From an uncultured Gemmata sp. (GTDB taxonomy: Bacteria; Planctomycetota; Planctomycetia; Gemmatales; Gemmataceae): a stretch of 64,000 bases of DNA. The position numbers were made by a program, and so were the translations under genes. Position 1 is the stretch's first letter. The number at the start of each line of letters is the position of its first letter. The notes beneath the pieces are model-generated. The model ran no database searches, was not told where the DNA came from, and saw only the letters and a list, made by a program, of their open reading frames with translations. The DNA is taken from positions 124,001 to 188,000 of the forward strand of contig CALDUT010000007.1 of the NCBI GenBank assembly GCA_937924775.1. Reading direction: 5' to 3'. Positions 47,866 through 55,941 of the stretch are shown here, one piece after another.

Positions 47866-48447
47866 TCACTTTTTACTACTGGACGATGGCAACGGGTGTT
47901 CCTTGTGGGCTTCGTCAAATCCCTTCTCGACAAACTGTGTCACCACGTCGGCGTGGGCTTGGATGATTTTCACAACCTCGGCATCGTCGGAAGTCTCAGT
48001 GACCTTAACACCCTTTTCCGTATTAACGATTTCCATTTTCATCTTCTTGCCGTGCTTAAACACCTCCCCAAACAAGGGGTCCCAATAGCGAAGACCCTTC
48101 CCCGACTTCAAACGCTCGTACATAGCACGGACATGCTCTTGAATCTTTTGGGCCACTTCCGGGTTTTCCGATTCCGTGATTGTCACGACACCATTATCGA
48201 TTTTCTTCACGCTCCGCTGGATGCTCTTATGGTTCGTGAGCAAGAAGTGGAACGTGTCCCGATCCGCGACAAAATTCTTGTCTGCACCTTTACCCTTGCC
48301 GCCGGCGCCTTTGTCGGGATAAGCGACACTGTTGGGTGGCTCAGCCGCCACAGTGGCCCAGGAAAAGAAGATCACCCATGCCAGCGGACCAATCCACAGG
48401 CGTAATCGTTGGAAAGACATCGGCGAATCCTTGAAGATTGTGAACAT
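47866..48447 (-). CDS. Small exported protein of unknown function
   Basis: A 193-residue protein with an N-terminal hydrophobic export signal (LRLWIGPLAWVIFFSWATVAAEP, about 13-35). The mature part is hydrophilic and may have two similar halves: an NGVVTITESENPEVAQKIQEHVRAMYERL unit near 75-105 and a GVKVTETSDDAEVVKIIQAHADVVTQFV unit near 145-175. Each is a short strand pair followed by a helix, suggesting an internal duplication. AAGGAGGT lies five bases before the ATG at 48447, a very strong ribosome site; a second ATG nine codons later is in frame. Located between PSD1 and DUF1501 genes. Role unknown. Confidence 0.68.
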   Translation of the reverse strand: MFTIFKDSPMSFQRLRLWIGPLAWVIFFSWATVAAEPPNSVAYPDKGAGGKGKGADKNFVADRDTFHFLLTNHKSIQRSVKKIDNGVVTITESENPEVAQKIQEHVRAMYERLKSGKGLRYWDPLFGEVFKHGKKMKMEIVNTEKGVKVTETSDDAEVVKIIQAHADVVTQFVEKGFDEAHKEHPLPSSSSKK

Positions 48448-48798
48448 TCCACCTCCTTCCGGGTAACGGCTAGACATCACCGTACAACCGAGGGGAACCG
48501 CGCCGCCGGCTACCCGCAAGCGACCGGCCACTGAAACGTGCCATGGCCCACCATGTCCAGGGGCTGCAGCGGGTCGGGCGGTCCTGAGTTGGCGTCAGCT
48601 GATATAAACATTCGATGGCCGGGGGTGACGACATCCTTGCCGCCCCTTCGGCCCGACCGGAGGCTGGAGGTATCACAATTTCAATTTCTTGTGTCATAAA
48701 CGTTCGTTTCCTCGCGACGCTCGCTTTGCGCCGGCCGGGTTCTTTTATCACTATTTCGATCAGTCTGATAAGGATTCTATCTGCTCGCCTGTTCGCGT
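48448..48798. other. Gene-free stretch between PSD1 and the small exported protein
   Basis: 351 bases on the same-strand boundary. Short frames here lack supporting features. It is long enough for an independent promoter for the small exported protein, but no convincing one is seen. Confidence 0.4.
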
Positions 48799-51700
48799 TC
48801 AGTCCACATAGAGAAACTCGTTGAGGCAGAAGAGAACGTGGCAGAGGTCGGCCATGGCAGTTTCCCGATCTTTGCTGGTATGCGGTTTGAGGAATTCGAC
48901 CGCGGCTTTCAATTCCGCGGCGGTGGGTTCGCGGCAGAGGGCGATTTGGTAGGCGCGGCTGATGGCTTGGGCATCGGAGATTTTCCCGTCGCCGAGGGCC
49001 CGGTGCGCCAGGCCATAAGCTGCGGCGCGAACGTGGGGATTATTCATCAGTTGCAGGGCCTGCGGGGCTACCGTGGTGCTGGGGCGATCGCCCACACCAA
49101 CGGTGCCATCCGGCGCATCAAAGACGATCAGCGACGGGATCAGCTTGCTCCGCTTCATGGTGAAGTAGATGCTCCGGCGCGGGTTTTCTTCGCTGAGCGT
49201 ACCGGGGCCATACATGGTGGTGTTGAGCCGGCCGCTGACGGCCAGAATGCTATCACGGATCACTTCCGCTTGCAGCCGCCGTACCGGTTGCCGCCACACG
49301 AGCTTGTTGTCCGGATCGATCTTCGCTTTCGCTTCATCCCGGGCCGACGATTGCTGATACGCGGCACTGGTCATGATGAGTTTGTGAATCGGTTTGAGTC
49401 TCCAGCCGTTGTTGATCAGCTCGCGGGCGAGAAACTCTAGCAATTCCGGGTGTGTCGGCGGTTCGCCGCGGACGCCGAAGTCGCTGACGGTCGCGACAAT
49501 GCCGCGGCCGAAGTGTTGTGCCCACAACCGGTTGACGATGACCCGGGCCAGGAGATTGCCCGCGCCGTCGTCGGTATCCGTCAGCCATTGGGCAAAGGCC
49601 GTGCGTTGGTAGCTGAGCCGGGAACCGGGGGGAGCGGGTTTCACCCACTTGGTGTGGGCCTCCGGATGCGGCATGAGCGTTTGCAGGAACGCGACCGTGG
49701 CGACACCGCTTTTTTGCGCGGGGTCACCGCGACGCAAAAAGTGGGTCTCTTTGAGGAATTCCGACTCGGCTTGGGTATGCAGCTTGATTGCCGGCAGCCC
49801 TTCGCTGGCGATGAGGGCCTTCACCTTGCTGGGTTGGGGAGCTTTGGCGTAGTGGTCGCGTTCGGCTTTGAGCAGTTGCGCGTAGTCGGCATCTTGGGGA
49901 GCGTACCATTTCAGAATGGCCGCGGTTTGTTCGGGGGTGCGTTGCTCGGCGGGAACAGCCAGGGCCGTGCGAACGATTTCGGGCACCGGTGGGGTGGTCA
50001 GTTTCGGTTGGGCGTTCTCGCTGAGGCTGAACCGCGGCCGGCCGATGCCATGGCCGGTGTTGGTGTTGAACGCGAGGGTGACGGTGAATTTGATTCCGCC
50101 GGCGAACGTCACGGGTTGGTCGAAGGTGAAGGCGGCGGCGTGATCTTGACCGAACTGCGGGTCGATAGCCCACGCCGTGGTGGTGTTCTCGTCGATCGCG
50201 TGGGCTACGGGGAAGCCTTTCTGTTCGAAGGTGGCCCGTGGTTGTGTGAGTTTCACACGCACTGGTGGCGATTTGTCGCCGGCAGTGCGTGGTTCGGCGA
50301 CCACGCGGATGTCCGAGAGGGCGAAATTGCCGTTGGTGGCACGGCCGGGTCCGTTTTTCACCAGCGCCGGATGTGTCAGCGCCTCGACGCGCAGCGCTTG
50401 CACGGTGTCGAGTTCGGTGACCAGCTCCACCGTCAGGGTTTCGGTTGTCGGGTTGCGGCCGGAAATCAGAATACTGCCATCGGGTTGAGGCGTGAGGGTC
50501 GCTTTCCCGGCCGATTTGCTCGAAACCACGCGCGGCAGGATCCAGACGTCGGCCGGCAACACCTGGCCTGCGCTCGCTTTCTCGAAGGCGGCAAAGCGTG
50601 CAGGTAACTGTTCCTTTTCGAACTTCTCTAGGGCTTCGACATAGTGTCGGTGTTCGGCATCGAAGGCGACTTTGGCTTTGGCGTAGCCGTGGGGATCGAG
50701 GTCCAGTTCCACTTCCGTGCGCACAACGGTGGTGAAGGTGGCCAGCATGCGGTAGTAGTCCCGCGATGGGATCGCATCGTATTTGTGGTCGTGACAGCGA
50801 GCACAACCGATGCTCAGGCCCAGGAAGGTGGTCCCGATGTTGTTGAGTATGTCGTCGAGTTCGTCGTAGCGGTGTTTTTCCGCTTCGGCCGCGGTGATTT
50901 GCGTGCTATGAACCCCGGCGGCCAGGTACCCGGTAGCCATCACGGCCAGCGGATTGTCCGGTGCGATCTCATCGCCGGCGATCTGCCACTTCGCAAACGT
51001 ATCAAACGGCAAGTCCTGGTTGAAGGCTTTGATGACGAAGTCGCGGTAGTGATACGCCGTGGGCCGGTCGTAATCGTGTTCGAAACCGTGGCTTTCAGCA
51101 AAGCGAACCAAATCGAGCCAATGCCGAGCCAGCTTTTCCCCATAATGCGGTGAGGCCAGCAGCGTGTCGATGACTTTTTCAAACGCTTGGGGAGAATCGT
51201 CGTTGAGGAACGCCGTGACTTGTTCAGGGGTCGGCGGCAGGCCAATCAGGTCGAGATAGGCGCGGCGAATGAGGGTGCGTTTATCGGCTCGCGGGTTGGG
51301 CTGTAGCCCCGCGGCTTCGAGTTTTGCTTGCAGGAATCCATCGATCGGGTGGAGGGCAGTGGGTTTGGGATGAGCCACCGTGCGGGGTAGCGGTTGATAG
51401 GCCCAGTGCTTTTTGGCCTCCGCCGGAATCAGTGTCTTGGTCCACGCGTCGGGATCGATTTCCACGAAGGGTTTATCGTAGTGAGCCCCGAGGTCGATCC
51501 ATTCGGCGATTTTCTTCAAATCGGCGTCGGCCAGTTTGGGCCGGCTTTCGGGCATGTGTGGCTCTTTGAGGTGCGCGGCGAGCAAATACAGCAAACTTTT
51601 CGTGTGATCGCCAGGCACGATCGCCGGGCCGCGCAGGCCGCCTTTGAGCAGCCCCTCTCGCGAGTTCATGTCGAGTTCGCCTTCGAGCCGATCGCCCGAG

Positions 51701-51900
51701 TGGCATTTGACACATTTGGCTTGTAAGACTCCGCGAACATGCGATTTGAACAATTCTGTACTTTTGGCGACTTGGGCCACATGATCGGCTTCGATAGGGG
51801 CGGTGTCCTTGGGTTGCGACCAGCCCTTCGAAACCAATGCCACAACGACCAGACCCGTGGCGAGCAGTATCCCGGGATGAGGAAAAGTTCCCCAGCGCAT
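48799..51900 (-). CDS. PSD1 protein: cytochrome c / DUF1549 / DUF1553 (locus 2)
   Basis: A 1033-residue exported PSD1 protein. Signal peptide (about 1-28), haem motif CVKCH (63-67) and the PSD helix NSREGLLKGGLRGPAIVPGD follow. DUF1549 has LIRRAYLDLIGLPPTPEQVTAFL and CARCHDHKYDA. A middle section of about 250 residues (around 440-660) reads as a beta-rich domain with discoidin-like hints (NFALSDIRVVAE ... HAIDENTTTAWAIDPQFG). DUF1553 has LLARVIVNRLWAQHFGRGIVATVSDFGVRGEPPTHPELL. Unlike locus 1 there is no golvesin-like insert. ATG at 51900 has a better ribosome spacing (GAGGT seven bases before) than the ATG at 51906. First gene of the seven-gene run. Confidence 0.92.
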   Translation of the reverse strand: MRWGTFPHPGILLATGLVVVALVSKGWSQPKDTAPIEADHVAQVAKSTELFKSHVRGVLQAKCVKCHSGDRLEGELDMNSREGLLKGGLRGPAIVPGDHTKSLLYLLAAHLKEPHMPESRPKLADADLKKIAEWIDLGAHYDKPFVEIDPDAWTKTLIPAEAKKHWAYQPLPRTVAHPKPTALHPIDGFLQAKLEAAGLQPNPRADKRTLIRRAYLDLIGLPPTPEQVTAFLNDDSPQAFEKVIDTLLASPHYGEKLARHWLDLVRFAESHGFEHDYDRPTAYHYRDFVIKAFNQDLPFDTFAKWQIAGDEIAPDNPLAVMATGYLAAGVHSTQITAAEAEKHRYDELDDILNNIGTTFLGLSIGCARCHDHKYDAIPSRDYYRMLATFTTVVRTEVELDLDPHGYAKAKVAFDAEHRHYVEALEKFEKEQLPARFAAFEKASAGQVLPADVWILPRVVSSKSAGKATLTPQPDGSILISGRNPTTETLTVELVTELDTVQALRVEALTHPALVKNGPGRATNGNFALSDIRVVAEPRTAGDKSPPVRVKLTQPRATFEQKGFPVAHAIDENTTTAWAIDPQFGQDHAAAFTFDQPVTFAGGIKFTVTLAFNTNTGHGIGRPRFSLSENAQPKLTTPPVPEIVRTALAVPAEQRTPEQTAAILKWYAPQDADYAQLLKAERDHYAKAPQPSKVKALIASEGLPAIKLHTQAESEFLKETHFLRRGDPAQKSGVATVAFLQTLMPHPEAHTKWVKPAPPGSRLSYQRTAFAQWLTDTDDGAGNLLARVIVNRLWAQHFGRGIVATVSDFGVRGEPPTHPELLEFLARELINNGWRLKPIHKLIMTSAAYQQSSARDEAKAKIDPDNKLVWRQPVRRLQAEVIRDSILAVSGRLNTTMYGPGTLSEENPRRSIYFTMKRSKLIPSLIVFDAPDGTVGVGDRPSTTVAPQALQLMNNPHVRAAAYGLAHRALGDGKISDAQAISRAYQIALCREPTAAELKAAVEFLKPHTSKDRETAMADLCHVLFCLNEFLYVD

Positions 51901-52043
51901 AGCCATTACCTCGGTACTCAGATTCCACAGGCCTCAGCCAGGCCACTCACCACCACTCACCATTAGATTACCAAAACGGCCAAATCATGAGAAGAAAATC
52001 GTGAAAAAGTGGAAAATTTGTTCCCTACCGATATTGCGTTCAC

Positions 52044-52049
52044 TATAAT
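52044..52049 (+). promoter_or_regulatory. Candidate -10 element for the small Cys-rich gene
   Basis: A perfect TATAAT 46 bases before the next start, preceded by AT-rich sequence. The nearest -35-like hexamer (TTGTTC, 52018-52023) is 20 bases away, longer than ideal. A short inverted repeat CCACA/TGTGG (52068-52084) whose second arm touches the ribosome site follows and might affect translation. Confidence 0.35.
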
Positions 52050-52095
52050 GGAGAAGGTACAACACTTCCACACGGTAGTTGTGGAGGGATGAGAA

Positions 52096-52296
52096 ATGCT
52101 ATGTCCTCGTTGTTATGGCAAACACGTCATCGCATGGAATGGTTCGCGGATTCCCTGTCCTGAGTGTGCGGGAATGGGCGAAATCCACTGCTGCGACGGG
52201 CTCCGCGAACAGGACGCCTGCCCCCCTGCGGAGAACTCTCCCCGTTTCCCCGCGGCCACCAAGTGGAAAGCGGACGATCCGCATGCGCGAACTTAG
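52096..52296 (+). CDS. Small Cys-rich (zinc-ribbon-like) protein
   Basis: A 66-residue protein with CPRC (3-6), CPEC (21-24) and a CC pair (32-33) followed by DG, i.e. at least two metal-binding knuckles. The pattern CPEC-x-G-x-G ... HCCDG resembles small uncharacterised zinc-ribbon proteins found in several phyla. GGAGGG lies eight bases upstream. The tail (34-66) is Pro/Ala-rich and probably disordered. Another frame of 74 codons covers the same bases but lacks such order. The following gene is 130 bases downstream on the same strand. Confidence 0.68.
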   Translation: MLCPRCYGKHVIAWNGSRIPCPECAGMGEIHCCDGLREQDACPPAENSPRFPAATKWKADDPHART

Positions 52297-52426
52297 CGGC
52301 TAGTCGGTGCTAGCCCGCCGGGATCACGAACCGGCTTTGGAAGGGGCCCCACCGCCTGCACTGCGAGCAGTTGGGGTTGCGGTCGTCTTCCGCGGGTTGG
52401 TACACTCTCGCCGGGGGATGGATGCC

Positions 52427-53452
52427 ATGCGCTGCCTTGTGACCGGAGCCGCCGGATTCATCGGCTCTCATCTGTGCGAACGCCTCTTGGCCGACGGCTA
52501 CACCGTTACCGGTATTGATTGTTTCACCGACTACTACTCGCGGGCCATCAAGGAACGCAACCTGAGCCACTTTCGGAGCCACCCACACTTCACTTTTTAT
52601 GAGCTGGACCTTTCGGTGGGTGTTCCCAGTGAACTGGTGCGTGGGGCCGACTATGTCTTCCACCTTGCGGCCATGGCCGGGTTGACCCGCAGTTGGCTCG
52701 ATTTCGACACTTACACCCGCCACAACCTGACCGCAACCCACCGCTTGCTCGAAGCCGTCAAAGGTTCGTCCACCCTGAAACGGCTGATTTACGCGAGTAC
52801 TTCCAGCGTGTATGGCCGCTACGCCAGTGGGGATGAATCTCTGCCCACGCGGCCCAGCTCGCCCTACGGCATCACGAAACTGGCTGCCGAACAGCTGTGT
52901 CGGGTTTACGGCGATGAATTCGGGGTACCGTGTGTGGTGCTGCGTTATTTCAGCGTCTATGGCCCCCGGCAACGCCCCGAAATGGGTTATCATCTGTTCA
53001 TCAACGCGATTCTGCTGGGCCAACCGATCAAACTGACCGGCGATGGCTTGCAAGTCCGCGGGAATACTTACATCGCGGATTGTGTGGAGGCCACAGTCCG
53101 GGCAATGCAGGCCCCTCCGGGTGAAATCTACAACCTCGGCGGCGGCGAGATGGTGACACTGCTGGACGTGTTCAAGAAACTGGAGCGGATCATCGGCAAA
53201 CCCGCGATCATCGAACGCCACCCGCCCCGCCCTGGCGATCAACTTGCCACCGCCGCCGACGTGAGCAAACTCGCCCGTCACCTCGGCTGGAAACCCACCA
53301 CCGGTATTGATGAAGGATTGGCCCAACAAGTGGCTTGGCAAAAAACATTACTCGAAAACGGAAAGAATCCATCAGGATATTCCATACAGCAATATGAAAA
53401 ATCACACGAGTTATCACAAAGTGAATTTCCCGACAATCAACGCCACGGATGA
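52427..53452 (+). CDS. NAD-dependent sugar-nucleotide epimerase/dehydratase
   Basis: A 341-residue short-chain dehydrogenase of the extended (GalE/UDP-glucuronate epimerase) group. NAD-binding GAAGFIGS (7-14), the serine strand STSSVYG (124-130) and catalytic Tyr147 and Lys151 (YGITK) are all present. A PRQRPEMGYHLFINAILLG segment, typical of UDP-glucuronate 4-epimerases, contacts the nucleotide. The frame is open 40 codons further upstream, but ATG at 52427 follows GGGGG and starts the Rossmann strand. From about residue 305 the coding sequence turns AT-rich and the last 35 residues (Ser/Gln/Asn/Lys-rich) look non-homologous. It likely supplies a sugar for the glycosyltransferase two genes on. 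Confidence 0.85.
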   Translation: MRCLVTGAAGFIGSHLCERLLADGYTVTGIDCFTDYYSRAIKERNLSHFRSHPHFTFYELDLSVGVPSELVRGADYVFHLAAMAGLTRSWLDFDTYTRHNLTATHRLLEAVKGSSTLKRLIYASTSSVYGRYASGDESLPTRPSSPYGITKLAAEQLCRVYGDEFGVPCVVLRYFSVYGPRQRPEMGYHLFINAILLGQPIKLTGDGLQVRGNTYIADCVEATVRAMQAPPGEIYNLGGGEMVTLLDVFKKLERIIGKPAIIERHPPRPGDQLATAADVSKLARHLGWKPTTGIDEGLAQQVAWQKTLLENGKNPSGYSIQQYEKSHELSQSEFPDNQRHG

Positions 53453-53570
53453 GATACAGAATAATGATTATCAAAATACTAATAATAACTGGCGATGTAT
53501 AGTGTGATACGGTCTGAAGCCTGAGTGTTTCGTTGCATGAGCTGACTGTGATAGTTGTTCAGGAGTACGG

Positions 53571-54914
53571 ATGCTCGATTTTCTCAACCGGTATCTGATG
53601 CACCCGCTGATGGCCTGGCGGGAAGGGAGTCCGCGGCTACGGCATCTGCGCATGCTCGAACGCACGCAGTTCGACCCCCCCGAAGTCATTCGCGCACGGC
53701 AACTGGCCGCGGTGCAAAAGCAACTCTGGCACGCGTGGAACACGGTGCCCTACTATCGCGCCGCATGGACCAAAGCCGGGGTTCACCCCTCTGATGTCCG
53801 CGAGCTGACTGACCTGGCCGCCTTTCCCATTCTCACGAAGGCTGACATTCGGCGGCACCACCGCGATCTGCTATCGTCGGCCTGCGACATCCGCCGCTGC
53901 CGCGTGAAAACCACCAGCGGTTCAACGGGTGTTCCCTTGACCATCTACTGCGACGATGCCGCGATGCATTGGAAAGCGGCCTGCACCATCCGTTCCGACC
54001 AGTGGAGTGGCTACCGACTCGGTCAGCGTGTCGCGAAAGTGTGGGGCAACCCCGAATACCGGCACTTCGGGCTCAAAGGCCGGCTCCGCAACTACTTCTT
54101 CGATCGAGCCATCTACCTCGATACCCTCCAACTCACCGACGAACGGATCGCCGCCTTCGCCCGCGCCATCCGCCGGCACCGCCCCGGCCTGATTTTCGGC
54201 CACGCCCACTCGCTCTATCTGCTGGCTTGCACCCTCCAGAAGCGCGGTTTACTCGACATTCGCCCCAACGGCATCATCGCAACGGCGATGATGCTTCACG
54301 ATTGGCAACGAGTTGTTATCGAGGAAGTGTTGGGTTGCCCCGTCACCAACCGCTACGGTTGTGAGGAAGTCAGCCTCATCGCGTGCGAATGCGAATACCA
54401 CCACGGCCTGCACATCAATGCTGATTCGCTCTACACCGAAGTCACCCGCGACGGCCACTTGCTGCTGACCGATTTCGTTAACAGCGCGATGCCGCTGATC
54501 CGCTATCAGGTGGGTGATGTGGTGGTGCCATCGTTGCGGCGGTGCCGCTGTGGACGGGGCTTGCCGCTGCTGGAACGGATCGAAGGCCGCGATGCGGATT
54601 ACGTCGTCACGCCGGCCGGCCATCTCATCTCCGGTATCTCGCTGACGGAAAACTTCGCCAACCTTATCCCCGGTACAGCCCAGGTCCAGATCGTCCAGGA
54701 ATCGATCACCCAGTTGCGAATTCGCCTGGTGGCCGATGACGGCTTCAACGAGACCAGCCGCGCACAAGTTGCCGAATTGGTGTATCGTACCTTCGGCGCG
54801 GGGGTTCACCACGAGGTGGAATTGGTCGATGCCATCCCACCAGAAGCCAGTGGCAAGTACCGGTTTTGTATCTCGAAGGTATTGCAGGAACGTTTGCAGG
54901 AGGCCAGCGTGTGA
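53571..54914 (+). CDS. PaaK/CapK-like AMP-forming ligase family protein
   Basis: A 447-residue member of the phenylacetate-CoA ligase-like adenylate-forming group, which includes CapK-type proteins in polysaccharide clusters. The phosphate loop TTSGSTGVPLT (114-124), the acid/adenine motif NRYGCEEVSLIACEC, and the hinge region PLIRYQVGDVVVP ... CRCGRGLPLLERIEGRDADYV are readable, as is the C-terminal PPEASGKYRF with its catalytic Lys position. Several Cys in the centre may bind zinc. Length matches the family. Its end overlaps the next gene's start by four bases (GTGA), showing translational coupling. Function in surface glycan or lipid modification is inferred from the neighbours. Confidence 0.85.
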   Translation: MLDFLNRYLMHPLMAWREGSPRLRHLRMLERTQFDPPEVIRARQLAAVQKQLWHAWNTVPYYRAAWTKAGVHPSDVRELTDLAAFPILTKADIRRHHRDLLSSACDIRRCRVKTTSGSTGVPLTIYCDDAAMHWKAACTIRSDQWSGYRLGQRVAKVWGNPEYRHFGLKGRLRNYFFDRAIYLDTLQLTDERIAAFARAIRRHRPGLIFGHAHSLYLLACTLQKRGLLDIRPNGIIATAMMLHDWQRVVIEEVLGCPVTNRYGCEEVSLIACECEYHHGLHINADSLYTEVTRDGHLLLTDFVNSAMPLIRYQVGDVVVPSLRRCRCGRGLPLLERIEGRDADYVVTPAGHLISGISLTENFANLIPGTAQVQIVQESITQLRIRLVADDGFNETSRAQVAELVYRTFGAGVHHEVELVDAIPPEASGKYRFCISKVLQERLQEASV

Positions 54915-55843
54915 AGCCGGTAGTGTCTGTTGTCATGGCGGCGAAGAACTACGCCCGGTTCATCACGGAGGCCATCCATTCCGTTTGCACACAGACCGTC
55001 ACGGCGTGGGAACTGATCATCATCGACGATGGCTCGACCGACCACACCATCGACGCTGTCCGGCCCTTTCTGACCGATGCTCGTATCCGCTACGTTTGCG
55101 CCGACAGCTTGGGCCAACCGCGTGCCAAGAATCTCGGGGTGCGGCTCAGCCGCGGCCAGTTCATCGCGTTCCTCGATGCTGACGATGCGTGGGACGCCAC
55201 CAAGTTGGAAAAGCAACTGGCGGTATTTGCCGCCAAACCGGCAGTGGGTGTGGTGTTCTGCTTGCGTTCGTTGATGGATGAGGCTGGCTGTCCGTTGCCG
55301 CCAAAGCCGGTGAGCCAACCACCGCGTGGTCTGGTCCTGGCCGATCTATTTACCCAAAATTTTGTCTGTTTTTCTTCGTGTGTGGTGAAACGCGAGGTCT
55401 TTTCGCATGTCGGAGCGTTCGACCCCCAATGGGATTTGGCGATCGATTACGACTTGTGGCTGCGGGTGGCGAAGTGGTATGCCTTCGACTATGTGCCGGA
55501 GTCGCTCGTCCGCTACCGCACTGGTCACGGCAATCTGTCCAGAAAACTCCGCGATCGTGTCGATACGGCGCTAGCGATTATGCATCGCGCGGAAACCCGC
55601 TATGGGGTGTGTGAGGTGATTCCCCCGGCTGTCCTTGCTGCCGGCTATGCCTCCACTTGCCAAACGCTGGGCTACACGCTGCGCGAAAGTGAGCCAGCCG
55701 CGGCCTTGCGGTGGTACCTTCGTGCCTTGGGCTGGCCGGCCCGACGGTTCCACTCTCTCAAAGGCATCATCGCGACTATAGCAGCAGCGATCCGCGGATC
55801 GCACGCCGCGGGTTCGCCCGAAAACGCCACGATCAACTTATAA
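54911..55843 (+). CDS. Family 2 glycosyltransferase
   Basis: A 310-residue GT-A-fold glycosyltransferase. The start VVSVVMAAKNYARFITEAIHSV, nucleotide-binding IIIDDGSTD, and the metal-binding LDADDAWD (DXD-type) follow the order of GT2 enzymes. The acceptor part has GAFDPQWDLAIDYDLWLRVAKW, the usual ED/DxxLW region. No membrane helices are obvious; the C-terminal tail is basic and could touch the membrane. The start is GTG at 54911, overlapping the preceding TGA, with GGAGG five bases before it. With the epimerase and the PaaK-like protein it makes a small glycoconjugate locus. Donor and acceptor are unknown. Confidence 0.9.
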   Translation: MKPVVSVVMAAKNYARFITEAIHSVCTQTVTAWELIIIDDGSTDHTIDAVRPFLTDARIRYVCADSLGQPRAKNLGVRLSRGQFIAFLDADDAWDATKLEKQLAVFAAKPAVGVVFCLRSLMDEAGCPLPPKPVSQPPRGLVLADLFTQNFVCFSSCVVKREVFSHVGAFDPQWDLAIDYDLWLRVAKWYAFDYVPESLVRYRTGHGNLSRKLRDRVDTALAIMHRAETRYGVCEVIPPAVLAAGYASTCQTLGYTLRESEPAAALRWYLRALGWPARRFHSLKGIIATIAAAIRGSHAAGSPENATINL

Positions 55844-55941
55844 GTGAGCGAATACCCGCCCGCGAACGATCCTCCCGGCGAGCGTGGCTGAGCCACAGCT
55901 CGGTGGTGATGACCGGCCGTGTTTGGGCCGGTGGCAGAATG

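Noticed and set aside
55884-55896. Short palindrome GTGGCTGAGCCAC after the glycosyltransferase gene
   Set aside because: A one-base loop is not a usable hairpin and there is no T tract, so I do not call it a terminator.
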